Part shown: piece by piece, positions 11,880 through 23,904 of the stretch
Layout of the letters: every line of letters begins with the position of its first letter
How positions within the stretch are numbered: the first letter of the stretch is position 1
DNA from: Acanthochlamys bracteata
Taxonomy: Eukaryota > Streptophyta > Magnoliopsida > Pandanales > Velloziaceae
Direction of reading: 5' to 3'
NCBI GenBank assembly: GCA_019914995.1
Contig: CM034126.1
Coordinates: 8,127,001 to 8,191,000 of the forward strand
DNA length: 64,000 nucleotides
Position numbers and translations under genes: made by a program
The notes under the pieces: generated by a model
Told to the model about the DNA's origin: nothing
Databases searched by the model: none
Seen by the model: the letters and a program-made list of their open reading frames with translations, nothing else

Positions 11880-13740
11880 CAAAGTCTTTCTCCAACATAC
11901 AGGAATGTGTATACATATGGTAATCAAAATACATATCTCTTGCGTGTTGGGTTCCTTTCGAAATCCAAATTAACTACTAATTAGAATATTTTGACATGTT
12001 TACAGTAAAGACAAAGTCATTAATATTTTTTGAAAGCTAATTATAAAATTATGAATCAACTGCAAGCGCCAAAAGTCTTACGCTAAATTGAAAGTGTAAA
12101 AAATATATATTAATTAAAATTAATAACCATTTTAATACTAAAAACACTAGAGTTATGTAAAATAAATCATATATTTATACTATTTTGTCATAATGAAATA
12201 AATAATAAAATAAAATAATATGTAAAAATAATTATTGAGAATCAAATTTGAATCATTAATTACATTTCGATATAGGTATTACCTATAGTGATATAGTAAA
12301 AAATAATCAAACATTCCGGCACAATCTTGACAATTCCGCTATGTGGAGTTATATTTAGATAGCATAACGTATTGTTTTTTCTATCAAATCATTGTAAACT
12401 TATATTCGAGGATCCCTATCAAATCCTTATCTTTAAGGATAAATTCATCACACGCATAAATCAATGCACGTACTTGTTCCATTAGATTTTTCATTGAACT
12501 TCATCATTTAGCAAGTATTATTCTTAACTAACTTTCCGTATCTTATGATTTGAGGTCATTATTGAAAAGAGGTTTAGTTTTGTATATGCCAATGACATGG
12601 TAGTTTATTGTTTTGAAGACCAACAATGAGAGCAATGGCTTGTTTGATTTTTTATTTTTTATCCCTTTGAAACGGAATGAAATCGTATGTTTATCTCGAG
12701 CATGATGGGTTCATTTCAAATCTAAATACTATTTTCACTAATTTCAAATCTAACTTGTGGAAATCATAGTATAGAAAATAATTTTAAGTAGCTTAAATTG
12801 CTATGCCGAAATATGGTTTATCTATACTATGATTTCAAGCATTATATTCAATAAAACTATGCAATTTGAAAGAAAAAATAAATTGTATGTTTAAAAGAAT
12901 TAGAAAAGCATTATTCGCTAGAGTAGTTCAAGTTTAATTAATATAATCTACTTTATAAATTGTTAAGATAATGAATCTAGATTGTTTGTGATCGTCGTAA
13001 ATTTCATGCCCTTCATGCATTTCATACGAACAAACTCATCCCCATTTTTGCTTGCTGCATTCAAAAAATCAACTACATTGCAAAAAAATGCACTCTAACA
13101 CAACGTGAAGCGCGACAACGGACGACAAAACTGATGATGCGATAAGGTGACAACAAGGGGATGAAGAAGAAAGACGAGACCTTATCTGCCTAGCGACCTA
13201 AAAGCCTAACCATACTGGGTAGGCCTATATTCAACCAATATTCTTGCAATGTAGAATTTTGCTATAATTAGAATTTGTTTCTTTTTTCTAAAACTATGGA
13301 ATATTTTTAATTATGACTAGTATTGCTTAGAACTAGGAAGTTAAAATATTTTATTTTGGGCATTATTACCAAACTAAATCATATAATTGGAAGTACCTTA
13401 TGATTTCTAGGTAGAGATTTCGCTACATCAATTCGATATTAGTTTTGCCAAGTGAGAAAATTTATTACAACTTTCTCTCTCGCTTGGGGGGAAAAAAAAG
13501 AGGAACAAAAAAAAAAAAAAAAAACAGAGAAGAAAGATGGTTAGCCTAAGTCGAAGCACTGATGACCATAAAAGAAGATAATACGAATCTAAACATCATC
13601 ACACAATTGTAACAACAAATAACTCGCTTGAACATAGAAATTGTAGCAATTCTGAAACAACAAGTCTCAACGTGTGAACTGCGAGAGATATGATTCCGAC
13701 ATCAACTCCAAACGATGGTGATAGTTCATATGTTGAAAAT
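11880..13740. other. AT-rich intergenic region, no gene seen
   Basis: No open frame of useful length, no transposon protein similarity and no terminal repeats are visible. There are an A/T-rich stretch at 12,100-12,240 and an A run at 13,508-13,525. I see nothing else to annotate. Confidence 0.6.
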
Positions 13741-13742
13741 TC

Positions 13743-13746
<4 letters not shown>

Positions 13747-13787
<41 letters not shown>
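13747..13787. repeat. (AT)n microsatellite
   Basis: An uninterrupted dinucleotide run of about 20 units, shortly before the left arm of the MULE. Confidence 0.95.
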
Positions 13788-13788
<1 letters not shown>

Positions 13789-14058
13789 ATTACATATACA
13801 TATATGGAAGTAGTTACGTTTGTTTGTGTGCACATCCACAAGACATCACTTTCTGACCGTTAGATAGCTTGATCCAACGGTCAGAAAACACGCGCTCTCG
13901 GCAACACTTTTCTCTTTACGGAATTACTGTAGCAGGGCATTTTTATCATTTATTTTTTTCATTTCTCTTCTCTTCTCTTATCTACGCTGCAGCGAAGAAT
14001 TTCTTCTTCCTCGAGCGAGTCTTTCTTCCCTCCCGCTCCCGATCGAATCCTCCGGCCA

Positions 14059-14846
14059 ACCATTACTTCTTCCCCGCCGGTGCTCTGATTTTTCCTTCGT
14101 CCTTGTCCTTCCTTCATCTGTCTCTTTAAATTTTTAGTTCCGCGCAACCGTAACCTCCAAATCCTGCTATTTCTTCCACGTCAGCCGGAGCGTTCGAACG
14201 CCGGCCGACGATCGAAGTTGGATCACATAATCTGGTAAGTTTTCTTCTCCTCCTTCTTCTATGCCATCCACCATCACCAATTTCTTCAATTACCTTATTT
14301 ATCTTACCGTCGGTCGGCTCAGCAAGAAACTTCGATTGCCGGCCGACGCGAGAAATTACTCACTTAAGTCTTAATTTCTCTTCTCCTCCTTCTTCTATGC
14401 CTTACATCATTCTCAATTTCACAATTGCCACCGTCCAAATGCTCAAACGTTAAATCACCTCCTCACCGCTATTTATTTAATTTATTTTTTTTTTTTTGCA
14501 GCCGGTGACTATCTAACGTGATTATCATTTCTTATGATTTTATTTTGTTATTTGAATATGAGAGTTGTATTTATTGATTGTGTTGTTGACGTTGTTGTTT
14601 GCAGGTGGCAATTACGCTGGCGGTGAGCTCGATGACTAATTACAGAGCCATCATGGAGGAGTGTACAAACTGGTGGTATGAATTTCTATGTATGCATAGC
14701 ATGAACAAATCTTTGCCTATGCCTTTTGTTTCTAAAGATTTTATTTTCAGGATTTCTGAAGAGGAAGAAGGAAATGGAGCAACAAAATTAATCCATTCAG
14801 TTTAATTTGTTTATTATCTTTCTGAAAAGTGTTGATCGTTCCCTAC
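14059..14846 (+). repeat. MULE terminal inverted arm, left
   Basis: Reverse complement of 17,998-18,771. Read inward it holds GTAAGTTTTC (a donor, about 14,234), a pyrimidine run ending TGCAG (about 14,502), and a second acceptor TTGTTTGCAG (about 14,604). It also has a short open stretch from 14,605 that ends in a stop near 14,803. Each arm therefore looks like a promoter plus an intron-bearing 5' leader. A copy in this orientation would feed transcription into the element. Confidence 0.9.
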
Positions 14847-15429
14847 TGATTCACTGATTTCTATTGAAAATTTTTTGTTCTTTGCTGCTGAATATGTTCA
14901 ATCCAAAGATTGAGCCAAAGAAGGCGATGATGCCGATCAATTCCTTTCCTAGTATTGCTTAGGAGCATTGGATCGATCTTTGGCTCGAGCAGGTTGGTGG
15001 TGGCTTAGAGTATCTAAATTAACCAGGATTTGATGTTTTTCATTTTTCTTTAAGGTTTGCCAGTTATATATTGTCTGTGCTTTAGTTCTATGAGTTGCTC
15101 GTGCTTGTGTTTTTCAGGTTGGAGCGTTTATTTTTTCAGGATTGCTGAATGCATGCGGGAGCTCCTACATGAGCTCGATCACTTCTTTGCTCAAAACGTG
15201 ATGATGACGCGCAGGTTGAAAACTTTTTTGTGGTTGCCTGAATACTTGAGATTAGTCATCAGGAAGCCTTGTGATGAGAAGTGGCAGCTAGGACTTCCTC
15301 TTTTTTAAGTTATGTATTAGTGGTTCATCCTATACGCATTGAATATGAAATGCGAATGTTAATTGAAAACCACTTTTGTTTAAGTAGTGCTGTATTATTT
15401 CCTTCTTGTAAAGATGAATTGTTAAGTGA

Positions 15430-15720
15430 AATGTGAATATTTTTTGTCGATAACATTTCTAATGTGAATGTTTATTTTTTTTTGTGAATGGAATGTGAAT
15501 CTTAAAGTGGAATATGAATGTGAATGAAAGTGAATGGAATGCGAATGTCTAAGTGGAATGTGAATGTGAATGAAAGTGAATGGAATGTGTATGGAAATGC
15601 AAACAGTGAATGCATTATATGGAATGCATCGACAGTGAATGCATTATATGGAATGCATCGATAGTGAATGAAAGTGAATGGAATGTGATTGTCATCTATA
15701 GTGAATGGAATAGAATATAA
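15430..15720. repeat. GTGAATG-rich degenerate tandem repeat
   Basis: Variants of GTGAATGGAATGTGAAT recur many times. Within the block a 30-base unit (CAGTGAATGCATTATATGGA plus about 10 bases) is repeated twice in tandem, at about 15,604-15,662. The same style of repeat reappears in the second MULE at 20,880-21,010, which supports a shared origin of their interiors. Confidence 0.8.
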
Positions 15721-15889
15721 GGAGAACTTTTTATGAATGTGATGCTGCCCTTGTGTAATCTAATGCTGTCCAATGAAGTAATGCTTTCAAATGGGGTCTA
15801 TTGCAGAAAAATAATGCAGTAATGTACTGTAATGTAATGCAGGATTTTTATTGCAGTAATTTCAGGATTTACATTGCAGTAATGTAGTG

Positions 15890-16130
15890 TTGTTCCATTG
15901 TAGTAATGCTGCTCCATTGGTCAAACAATCAAATAGTCAAACAATTAATTTAGTCAAACAGTCAAATGAAGTATTGCAATGTTATAATTGGTCAAGCAGT
16001 CAACATATAATTTTTGTCAATAGTCAAACAGTCAAATAGTCAAACATAGTCAAACTCATCCAAAAACTCAAATAGTCAAACAGTCAACCAGTCATATTTC
16101 CATAGTCAAACAGTCATATTTATATACAAT
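15890..16130. repeat. AGTCAAACAGTCAAAT tandem repeat
   Basis: Many copies of an 8-base GTCAAACA/GTCAAATA unit, some with spacers, lie just 3' of the transposase gene. Spacer lengths are irregular. It is a minisatellite inside the element. Confidence 0.85.
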
Positions 16131-16203
16131 TAAACATAAATATTGTACATAATCCAAAAAGTTGTACAAAGACAACAAAAGTTGTAACTAACTCTATATG
16201 ATT

Positions 16204-17999
16204 CTACTCCAAATGAACAATTAACTCTTCATCAAAACTATCTCCATCTTCACTCGTGTTTTTGTCTTCATTATCATTGTCATCTCCAATTATTATAGTA
16301 AGAAAGTGGTAAAAAATGTCAATTTCAAATTTCATATATTTTTTAAAGTTAGTAGCTTCTAATAAATACTAAGCAAATGTTTGTAATACTTACATGTCTT
16401 CTTCTTTCTATTTGGATTTTCAGGACAATTTCGTTTATCATGTTTAACACCTTGCTTGTTGCAGTAAGCACATTTTCTGAGTGTCTTTGCTTTGGCTTTT
16501 GCAGTAGATTTCTCCAAACCTCCTTTCATTCTACTACTACATTTATAAGCATTTCCCTCCTTTTTTCTTCCCTTAGTTTGTGAGATATGAGGATTCAATG
16601 GTAGAAGTTGAGAGGCATCAAATAGGGCTTGCAAATTCTCATTAATAGTACATGAATCGGCAACTCGAGTCTTACCCCGATCATTATTTTTTCTTATTTC
16701 TTTGAGCCGTTGTGATCCATCTTGTAATGCTTGCAGTAGCACTTGGTATCCCTCATCTGTCTCAGCTGCTTCGTAAACCAATTGATTGAAAACCATATGA
16801 AGTTGGAGAGTCCTCAATAGCTCAGAATTTTTATGATCATGTACTAGCCCATTGTCGTACTGAGCTCTATATTTATTAGCCCTCTTCATCCACCTTTTAA
16901 AAACAAAATGGTCTGGTATTTCTATATCACGACTTTGAAAAAATTTTATGAGATGCCCACAAGGAATTCTCATAAACTCAAAAAGTCTGCAGTCACATTT
17001 ACCTTCCTTTGTGGTTGGATTGAATTTCACCTTCCACTCACGACAATCGCCTTCTATTCGAGATCTATAGTTGTACGTCGTGTAGCCATCATTACCCTTT
17101 TCATCATCAACCAGGATATACTCAGCTTGAGCTTTTTCATATTCTTTTTTGAACCTGTTGTAGACATTTCTTGTATACACATTCGCCGCACACTTCAAAA
17201 TAAAGGCATTATTATCCACAATACGAGATGAATGTTCACTTGTATAATCCTCATTTTTTTCCTTTTCAATAATTCCTCTCAAACACTTGTCATTTTTCAA
17301 TACAAATTCACGGAGAGTTGTTGATGGTTGAAAAAAATTCTTATACATACCGTTCATACTTTCGGAACGCCCCGTTGTGTTTGTGCCTGCATAGAATGTA
17401 TCCAAGTGATAGACGGGTGCCCATTTTTCTCTAATCTCATATATTCCTTTAAGCCATTCGTTCTCCTGCAAGTTATATGTAAGCATCAATTCTTCCCATC
17501 TTGTCTCAAATGCGATAGGAATATAGCTTTCTCGAATGCACCGCTTGATGTCTTTTTTGAATCTTGAACTCTTGAAATAAATATGTGGAAGCTTTTCGGC
17601 AAACTTTTTCATTATATGCCATAAACAAAATCTGTGGCGTGTATTTGGAAATACCTTTGTAACTGCTGCAGTCATAGCTCTGTCTTGATCAGTAATAATT
17701 GAAAGAGGAGCACGGCCGCCCATAGCTCCAAGCCAAGTCTCAAAAAGCCAATAAAAAGATTCCTCAGTCTCATCCAAAAATAATGCACAACCAAACTGAA
17801 TTGATTGCATATGATGATTGACTCCAGTGAATGGCGCAAATGGCATGTCATATATATTCGTCCGATAGGTGGTGTCAAAAAATAACACGTCTCCAAAATA
17901 CTGGTATTGAGTACGTGACCATCCATCTAGCCAAAAAAAATTTATTGCTCTTGCGTCATTGTCCATCTGTATTGCATAAAAGAAATTTGGATCCTCTGT
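16204..17999 (-). CDS. MULE transposase, FAR1/FHY3-like, N-terminally truncated
   Basis: Two exons: 16,394-17,999 and 16,204-16,283. The joint is a clean GTAAGTATT donor (16,393) to a TTGGAG acceptor, and it keeps the frame to the stop. The first in-frame ATG is at 17,966, but family-like residues (EDPNFFYAIQ) lie upstream of it, up to the TIR border. Features in order: the MULE DDE core, with VLFFDTTYRTN near residue 30 of the ATG-initiated frame and SIITDQDRAM near residue 90; the SWIM zinc finger CDCRLFEFMRIPCGH; a lysine-rich C-terminal zinc knuckle CAYCNKQGVKHDKRNCP; and an acidic tail. The family's N-terminal FAR1 DNA-binding domain is missing, so self-binding to the TIR is doubtful. 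The body is intact, without stops or frameshifts. Confidence 0.88.
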
Positions 18000-18771
18000 A
18001 GGGAACGATCAACACTTTTCAGAAAGATAATAAATAAATTAAACTAAATGGATTAATTTTGTTGCTCAATTTCCTTCTTCCTCTTCAGAAATCCTGAAAA
18101 TAAAATCTTTAGAAACAAAAGGCAAAGGCAAAGATTTGTTCATGCTATGCATACATAGAAATTCATACCACCAGTTTGTACACTCCTCCATGATGGCTCT
18201 GTAATTAGTCGTCAAGCTCACCGCCAGCGTAATTGCCACCTGCAAACAACAATGTCAACAACATAATCAATAAATACAACTCTCATATTCAAATAACAAA
18301 ATAAAATCATAAGAAATGATAATCACGTTAGATAGTCACCAGCTGCAAAAAAAAAAAAATAAATTAAATAAATAGCAGCCGAGGAGGTGACGAACGTCGG
18401 AGCATTTGGACGGTGGCAATTGACGAAATTGAGAATGATGTAAGGCATAGAAGAAGGAGGAGAAGAGAAATTAAGACTTAAGCGAGTAATTTCTCGCGTC
18501 AGCCGGCGATCGAAGTTTCTTGCTGAGCCGACCGACGGTAAGATAAATAAGGTAATTGAAGAAATTGGTGATGGTGGATGGCATAGAAGAAGGAGGAGAA
18601 GAAAACTTACCAGATTATGTCATCCAACTTCGATCGTCGGTCCGGCTGACGTGGGAGAAATAGCAGGATTTGGAGGTTACGGTTGTGCGGAACTAAAAAT
18701 TTAAAGAGACAGATGAAGGAAGGACAAGGACGAAGGAAAAATCAGAGCACCGGCGGGGAAGAAGTAATGGT
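17998..18771 (-). repeat. MULE terminal inverted arm, right
   Basis: Reverse complement of the left arm. Its inner end (17,998) falls exactly where the transposase frame begins. On the minus strand the arm ends CCCTACAG and the next bases are AGGATCC, so the arm's inner border can also serve as a splice acceptor. Its outer end is cut off at 18,771 by the adjoining LTR. Confidence 0.9.
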
Positions 18772-20113
18772 AAAGATCATTTTATTTACAACAGACAAGA
18801 ACAACCATCATACAACCAACTGTCATGCTACTACAAATTGAACGGCATACGAGGCAGAGGATGCCATAGTCACATTGCAGTCAATTGCTCGACTACTGAA
18901 GCACAAGAAGATTTCTCTGTATCGAAACAGAGCCTTTGAGTTTAACCGCAACAAAACTTTCCCTTGCTTCAAAAATCGTCTAGACTCACAACGGACTGAA
19001 GCATTTCAAAGAGAAGATCTACAAAGAGCAAAAATCATCTTCAATTTCACAGAAAAGGAAATCTCAATAATCAAAGGAAAAAAGCACATTATATAGATCA
19101 AAGTCTTTAATCAAGTCAAGCAGTCAACCAACGATGCATTAAATATGGACAAGCCAAATCAGCTCATCGAGTCTCAGACAGCAGCTTAGCTAAATCAAGC
19201 TATTAACCACTGGCGGCAAATTCAAATTTCTACAACGCATTTAATGCTATGGAGACCGTGCACAAAGACAGCCGAAAGAAACTTGGAAGCGGTTGATTAA
19301 CCGCCGGACAAAACCATTTCCTCTCTGACGTGAAGAACCACCAATGAAAAAGAGCGCCAACGGTAACGTTCCTCAACGGTTCCTGCACAGGGAAGAAACT
19401 CTATAAGAAGGGAGTCACAACAAAAAAAAAAAAAAAAAAACAGAGAGAACACAAGCAAAACAGAGATACACAAGAACTCCACTTCTCTACACAAATATCA
19501 AAACTTGTTGCTTATCACACTGAAGAAATCTCTCTCAGCAACATATCTGATCATCTCATTCGAAATACTTCATGAACATATAACTCACATGAGATAGATC
19601 CTGTGTTCAATTTCTGTTTATCTTTCTTGTAACCTTTTACTGACATTATGAAGGTGGTGCTGCGGGCACCGAAAAGCAAGCTCAGGTGGAGCTTGGTGAA
19701 AGCTCTTAGATCTTGTAATAGAGCTAGCAAATCAGCCAGGGGGACATGTGTGTCCAGTAGGCTGTTAGGAGTTGTCTTGGCGAAGAAACCCGGTAGAGTA
19801 AGTGTGCTTGGTGAAGCACTTTGCTTTAGGTGTATTTGTAGCTTATTAAAGATTTAGTGAAGCTTTGGCTCTGGTGATAGAGCGACCGTGGATGTAGGCA
19901 AAGGGGTTTTGCCGAACCACGTTAAATATCCTGAGCACTACTCTTTTTACTTATGTTAGTAAACACTCTAACTCTCTCTGTCTGCAGGTTACAAAATTGA
20001 CACAGCCGGCTGTAAGCTTGCTGTCAGTAGGATAACTAAATTTGACGAAAATTTTTATTGACTAACTCAATTCACCCTCCCCTCTTGAGTTAATCTTACA
20101 GAAAAATCTAACA
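18771..20113. mobile_element. LTR of a copia-type retrotransposon, 5'-truncated
   Basis: Similar along its length to the complete LTR at 21,057-22,693, but it lacks roughly the first 110 bases: it starts at the equivalent of about 21,155. It ends CTAACA at 20,113. It has a TATA-like CTATAAGAAG at about 19,401. It also has the conserved 3' block around GAGCGACCGTGGATGTAGGC and the TCACCCTCCCCTCTTGAGTT stretch found in plant copia LTRs. No internal retrotransposon sequence adjoins it on either side. It abuts the cut end of the MULE arm, so one deletion probably removed the start of the LTR and the end of the arm together. Confidence 0.8.
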
Positions 20114-20549
20114 ATATAGATATACACTGAACAATACAACAATAGGCGATGGGAGATGGGGATGAAAAATAGAGAAACTTGAATTTCGTGGCTAGCTTCG
20201 TCCAGAAGAATTCATTGATTGGGTTAGTATTGTTGCTAAAATCTTGAATTTAAGAAAAGCCACATATGGCCAGAAGGATGGGATTTTAGTTGGTGAGTTA
20301 TTCGTTTATCTAAATAGCACAATCTTGAATGCAACTTGCTCTGATTGCCCTTATGTTTTGTTTAATTTAATCATTTTAGTGCATAGTGTTGGAAGTAAAG
20401 CTACGGTGCTGGAAGTAAAGCCATGTAAATATTTTGAATTAATTTCTCTCTTATAAGTAAAGCCATCTAAAATTATGAAGTGTTTAATTGTTGATTGAGG
20501 AATAAGATATTAACTTTTGGAACGAACTACATGTGTGTTTAATAGATTT

Positions 20550-20660
20550 GTAGGTTCTGGAGCTTATTAGAGTGCACCCAAGCATGCTAAGAAGCTCAGC
20601 CAATAATAAAATAGCAAAGACCACATTTGATGAAGATGAAGGCAATATTGCTTCATTGGC
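20550..20660 (+). pseudogene. Exon-like piece carried in both foldback arms
   Basis: In the left arm, after an intron-like block ending TTTGTAG, an open piece encodes VLELIRVHPSMLRSSANN. The right arm (22,808-22,895, minus strand) has the partner VLELTGVYLEMLRSSANT after the same intron-like block. Capture of host gene pieces inside MULE arms (Pack-MULE behaviour) is well known. I do not recognise the donor gene. Confidence 0.4.
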
Positions 20661-21056
20661 AGTGCAACAGAAGGCTTTGGTTCTAATAGTTTATAATTAT
20701 GTAATGTAAAGCATTTCGCTTCACAATGTGATGTAAGGCGTTTAGGATTATGCAATGTAAAGCTCACTAGAGTGTGTATCTATAAATGTAATGTAGATTG
20801 GAATTTGTAGGTGGTGTTGTTGTGAATATAATGTTGTAGATGTGAGTAACAATGTTTGATTTTTTTTTGTGAATAAAATGTTAACTGTTTTACAAACTTG
20901 TGTTATGAATGGAACGTGAATGTAATACTCATGTTGGCATCCAATGTGTGCTGTGAATGAGTTGGCATCAAATTGAGCCTATGTGAATGTGAAAGAAATA
21001 TTGAATTTGAAGTGAATGTGAGATTCTAAAGCAGATTGGAAGAAGTAAATTATTAT

Positions 21057-22693
21057 TGTTGGAAATATAAGGATAATTTTGATGATAACAAAGAATTAAG
21101 AACTAAAATTTATATAAGACTAATAATCTGAAAACAAGTCTGCAGGATTAGACAAACAAAGATCATTTAATTTACAAAGACAAAAATGTAATGCATCATA
21201 TAGCCAATCAATTATGCTACTACATACTGGGACAGAGGGATAAAGACATGGGATGAGAGGATGCCACAGCCACATCACAGTCAACTGCTCGATTGCTTGA
21301 AGCGGGACAGAGAACAGCATACGGGACAGAGGATGCCACAAATAAATGATAGACCAATCAAGCTATCTCTGCTATCAAGGCGGGACAGAGAACAACATAC
21401 GGGGTAGAGGATGCAATAAATACATTACGATCGATTGTTTGGCTCTTCAAGCATATGCATTCTTCTGTTTTGGACAAACCCATGTGTTCAACGGCAACGA
21501 AGTTCCCTTGTCTTCAAAAATCACACTGCACTCAAAACGGATCAAGGACCTCAAATGGAAAGATTTACAAGAGCTAAAATCATCTTCACTTTCACAAAAA
21601 GGAAGCCCAATAATCAAGGAAAGAAAGCGGTCAAAGTCCTTGATCACCAAGCGGTCAACTCAGATCAGATTTATTATGGACATACCATATCAACTCATCA
21701 CCACCGAAATTCAAATGAAGCTTAGCTGAATTAAGCACTCAACCGTTGGCAGCAAATTCAAATCTCTTCAACGCATTCAATGGAACAAAGACTTTGCACA
21801 AACACACACCAAGAACCATGGACAACACCACTTCTTCTTCGACATGAAGAACCGAAGCGCCAACAAAGAATGTTCCTCAACGGCTCTGCTGCACAGAAAG
21901 ATGTTCTATAAAAAGGAGTCACATCAACGAGGAAACGTGGTGGAGAAATAGAGAAAAACAGGAGAGAACAAAAAAGAAAATGTAGAGAGAGAATCCAAAC
22001 AAAAAAGAGACATACAAAAACTCTACCACTCTACAAAAAATCTCCCCTTTACCGGTCACGAACTTGACTACTCCACACAAACAAATCTTGCTGCAAATCA
22101 TACTGAAGAAATCTCTCAGCAATCTCTCCGATCATCTCAACTGAATCACCGATTAAACACCCAACATTCATGAGATAGATCCTGCACTCAATACTTGTTT
22201 ATTTTCTTGCAATTTGTTACTTACAGTGTAAAGGTGGTGCTGGATGCACCGGTAAAGGAAGCTCGGGTTGAGCTTGGTGTAAGCTCTTAGACCTTGTAAT
22301 AGTGCTAGCAAATCAGCCAGGAGGACAGGCGTGTCCAGGAGGCTGGTAGGGGTTGTCTTGGCGAAAAAACCCGGTAGAGTATGTGTGCTTGGCGAAGCAC
22401 TTCGCTCTAGGTGTATTTGTAGCATATTAAAGGTCTAGTGAAGCTTTGGCTCTGGTGATAGAGCGACCGTGGATGTAGGCAAAGGGTTGCCGAACCACGT
22501 TAAATATCCTAAGCACTACTCTTTGTTACTTCACAAGAAACACACTAACGCTTACATTCAGCGAGGTTACAAAGATTGACACACCCAAATGTTAGCTCTC
22601 TCCCCAAGAGGATAACAAATTTGATAAATTTTTTTATAGACTAACTCAATTCACCCCTCCCCTCTTGAGTTAATATTGCAGAAATATCTAACA
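21057..22693. mobile_element. Solo LTR (copia-type) with 5-bp target duplication
   Basis: The 1,637-base LTR begins TGTTGG and ends CTAACA (imperfect inverted ends, TG...CA). It is flanked by ATTAT on both sides (21,052-21,056 and 22,694-22,698). It contains a TATA box (CTATAAAAAGG at about 21,906) and the conserved GAGCGACCGTGGATGTAGGC block near 22,463. No internal retrotransposon sequence is present, so the full element was reduced by LTR-LTR recombination. It sits inside the second MULE. Confidence 0.93.
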
Positions 22694-23379
22694 ATTATCA
22701 ATGTAAATATGAAGTATAAGGATGACATTGAACTATGCAAATAATTTTTGGGTGGTAGGGAGGACCAGAAAATGTATGCACTCATTCACTGGTCACTACT
22801 ATAGCTTAGTGCTTCATCTCCAGCAAATGTGGCATTTACTGCTTTTGTATTGGCTGAGCTTCTTAGCATCTCTAGGTACACTCCAGTAAGCTCTAGAACC
22901 TACAAATTCATTAAACACACATGCAGTTCGTTTCAAAAATCAATATTTATCTCTCAATCAACAATTAAATACTTCATAAAATTAGATATTCACCACATTA
23001 GATCAAACTAAATCAATTTATAAGAGAGAAATTAATTCAAAATGTTTACCTGGCTTTGCTTCCAGCACCGTACCTTTGCTTCCAACACCATGCACTGAGA
23101 TGAATAAACATAAAAAAACATAAGGGCAATAAGAGCAAGTTGCATTTAAGTTGTGAGATATACGAATAACTCACTAAATAAAATCACATCTTTCCGCCCA
23201 AAATTAGATATTTTTCCTCCAATCGAACCCTAAATATACATACAAAAAGTGCAAAACTAATGAAATTAAACGAAAAAGACCAATTCATTATATGATAAAG
23301 AGAAAATTTCGACCATAATATTTATTTTTATCTGCTTTCATTTTGTTGTTGAAAATTTGCCTATGATAGAGATTTTGCA

Positions 23380-23610
23380 AGCGTCGGTAATTGAAGAAAT
23401 TGAAGACATAGAAGAAGCAGAATAAGAAGGATAAGAGAAATTAATGGTTTATGTGATCTAATTTCGACTGTCGACTGGTGATCGAACGCTCCGGCCGATG
23501 GTTAAGAAATGTAGGGTATGGAGTTACGATTGCAAGAAACTCAAAATGTAAGAGAGAATTGAGGAGGGAGAAGTGAGAAGACGGCAATGTGACTAAAAAC
23601 CTCATCGGAG
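23380..23610 (-). repeat. MULE TIR-like outer arm
   Basis: Diverged copy of the right-hand arm of the first MULE (compare 18,540-18,720). Blocks in common run from GGTAATTGAAGAAATTG through a CATAGAAGAAG stretch, a GATCGAACGCTCCGGCCG-like block and GGAGTTACG. It marks the right side of the foldback element. An AAAG-rich stretch follows at 23,678-23,700. Confidence 0.7.
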
Positions 23611-23904
23611 CGCAACAATCGCCGACTCATGAGCAGTGATTGCGTAAGCAAGGTCGGAAAGGAGGACAAGAGGAAGAATGAAAGAAAGAAAGAAAGAAAA
23701 AATCTCTTTTAACACTATTGAAAGGCACACAAAATTAAGAATATGCTCTTCAATAGTGATCTCGTAAAAGGATTCCCAAGAGCAATTGTGTACAGTGGGA
23801 TCAAGATCCGACGGTGCATAATTGATGTGTGTGAACAGTGCACTATGTGCGTACATCGCATTTGGAATCCAAAGAAGTAAGGATATTATCCTAGAGTCCT
23901 TCAT

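Larger units (their letters stand above)
13870..18771. mobile_element. Mutator-like element (MULE), truncated on the right
   Basis: Long inverted arms (14,059-14,846 and 17,998-18,771) enclose a FAR1-like transposase gene on the minus strand and two tandem-repeat blocks. The left side continues outward to about 13,870 with CT-rich sequence of the kind seen in the other arms of this family. The right arm stops at 18,771, where it meets a truncated LTR. The outer right end and any target duplication are therefore gone. The arms are nearly identical in sequence, which argues that the element was active fairly recently compared with the decayed repeats around it. Confidence 0.85.
20114..23900. 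mobile_element. Second MULE-family foldback element, interrupted by a solo LTR
   Basis: Two inverted arms, about 20,245-20,660 (plus) and 22,808-23,240 (minus), are reverse complements. The right arm continues outward to about 23,600 with a sequence clearly related to the TIR of the first MULE: the GGTAATTGAAGAAATTG, GAACGCTCCGGCCG and GGAGTTACG-type blocks. The left arm has lost its outer part where the truncated LTR now ends (20,113). The interior at 20,690-21,050 is rich in GTGAATG, like the first MULE. A solo LTR is inserted at 21,057. No transposase remains. Confidence 0.75.

Noticed and set aside
14599..14805. 68-residue frame in the left MULE arm as a separate gene
   Set aside because: It is duplicated, inverted, in the right arm and lies between leader-like splice signals. 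Joining its exon-like part to the transposase exon gives a stop, so I treat it as arm sequence.
15890..16130. Short regularly recurring repeats that could suggest a CRISPR array
   Set aside because: Units are 8-16 bases with irregular or no spacers, the sequence is plant nuclear and lies inside a MULE; it is a minisatellite.
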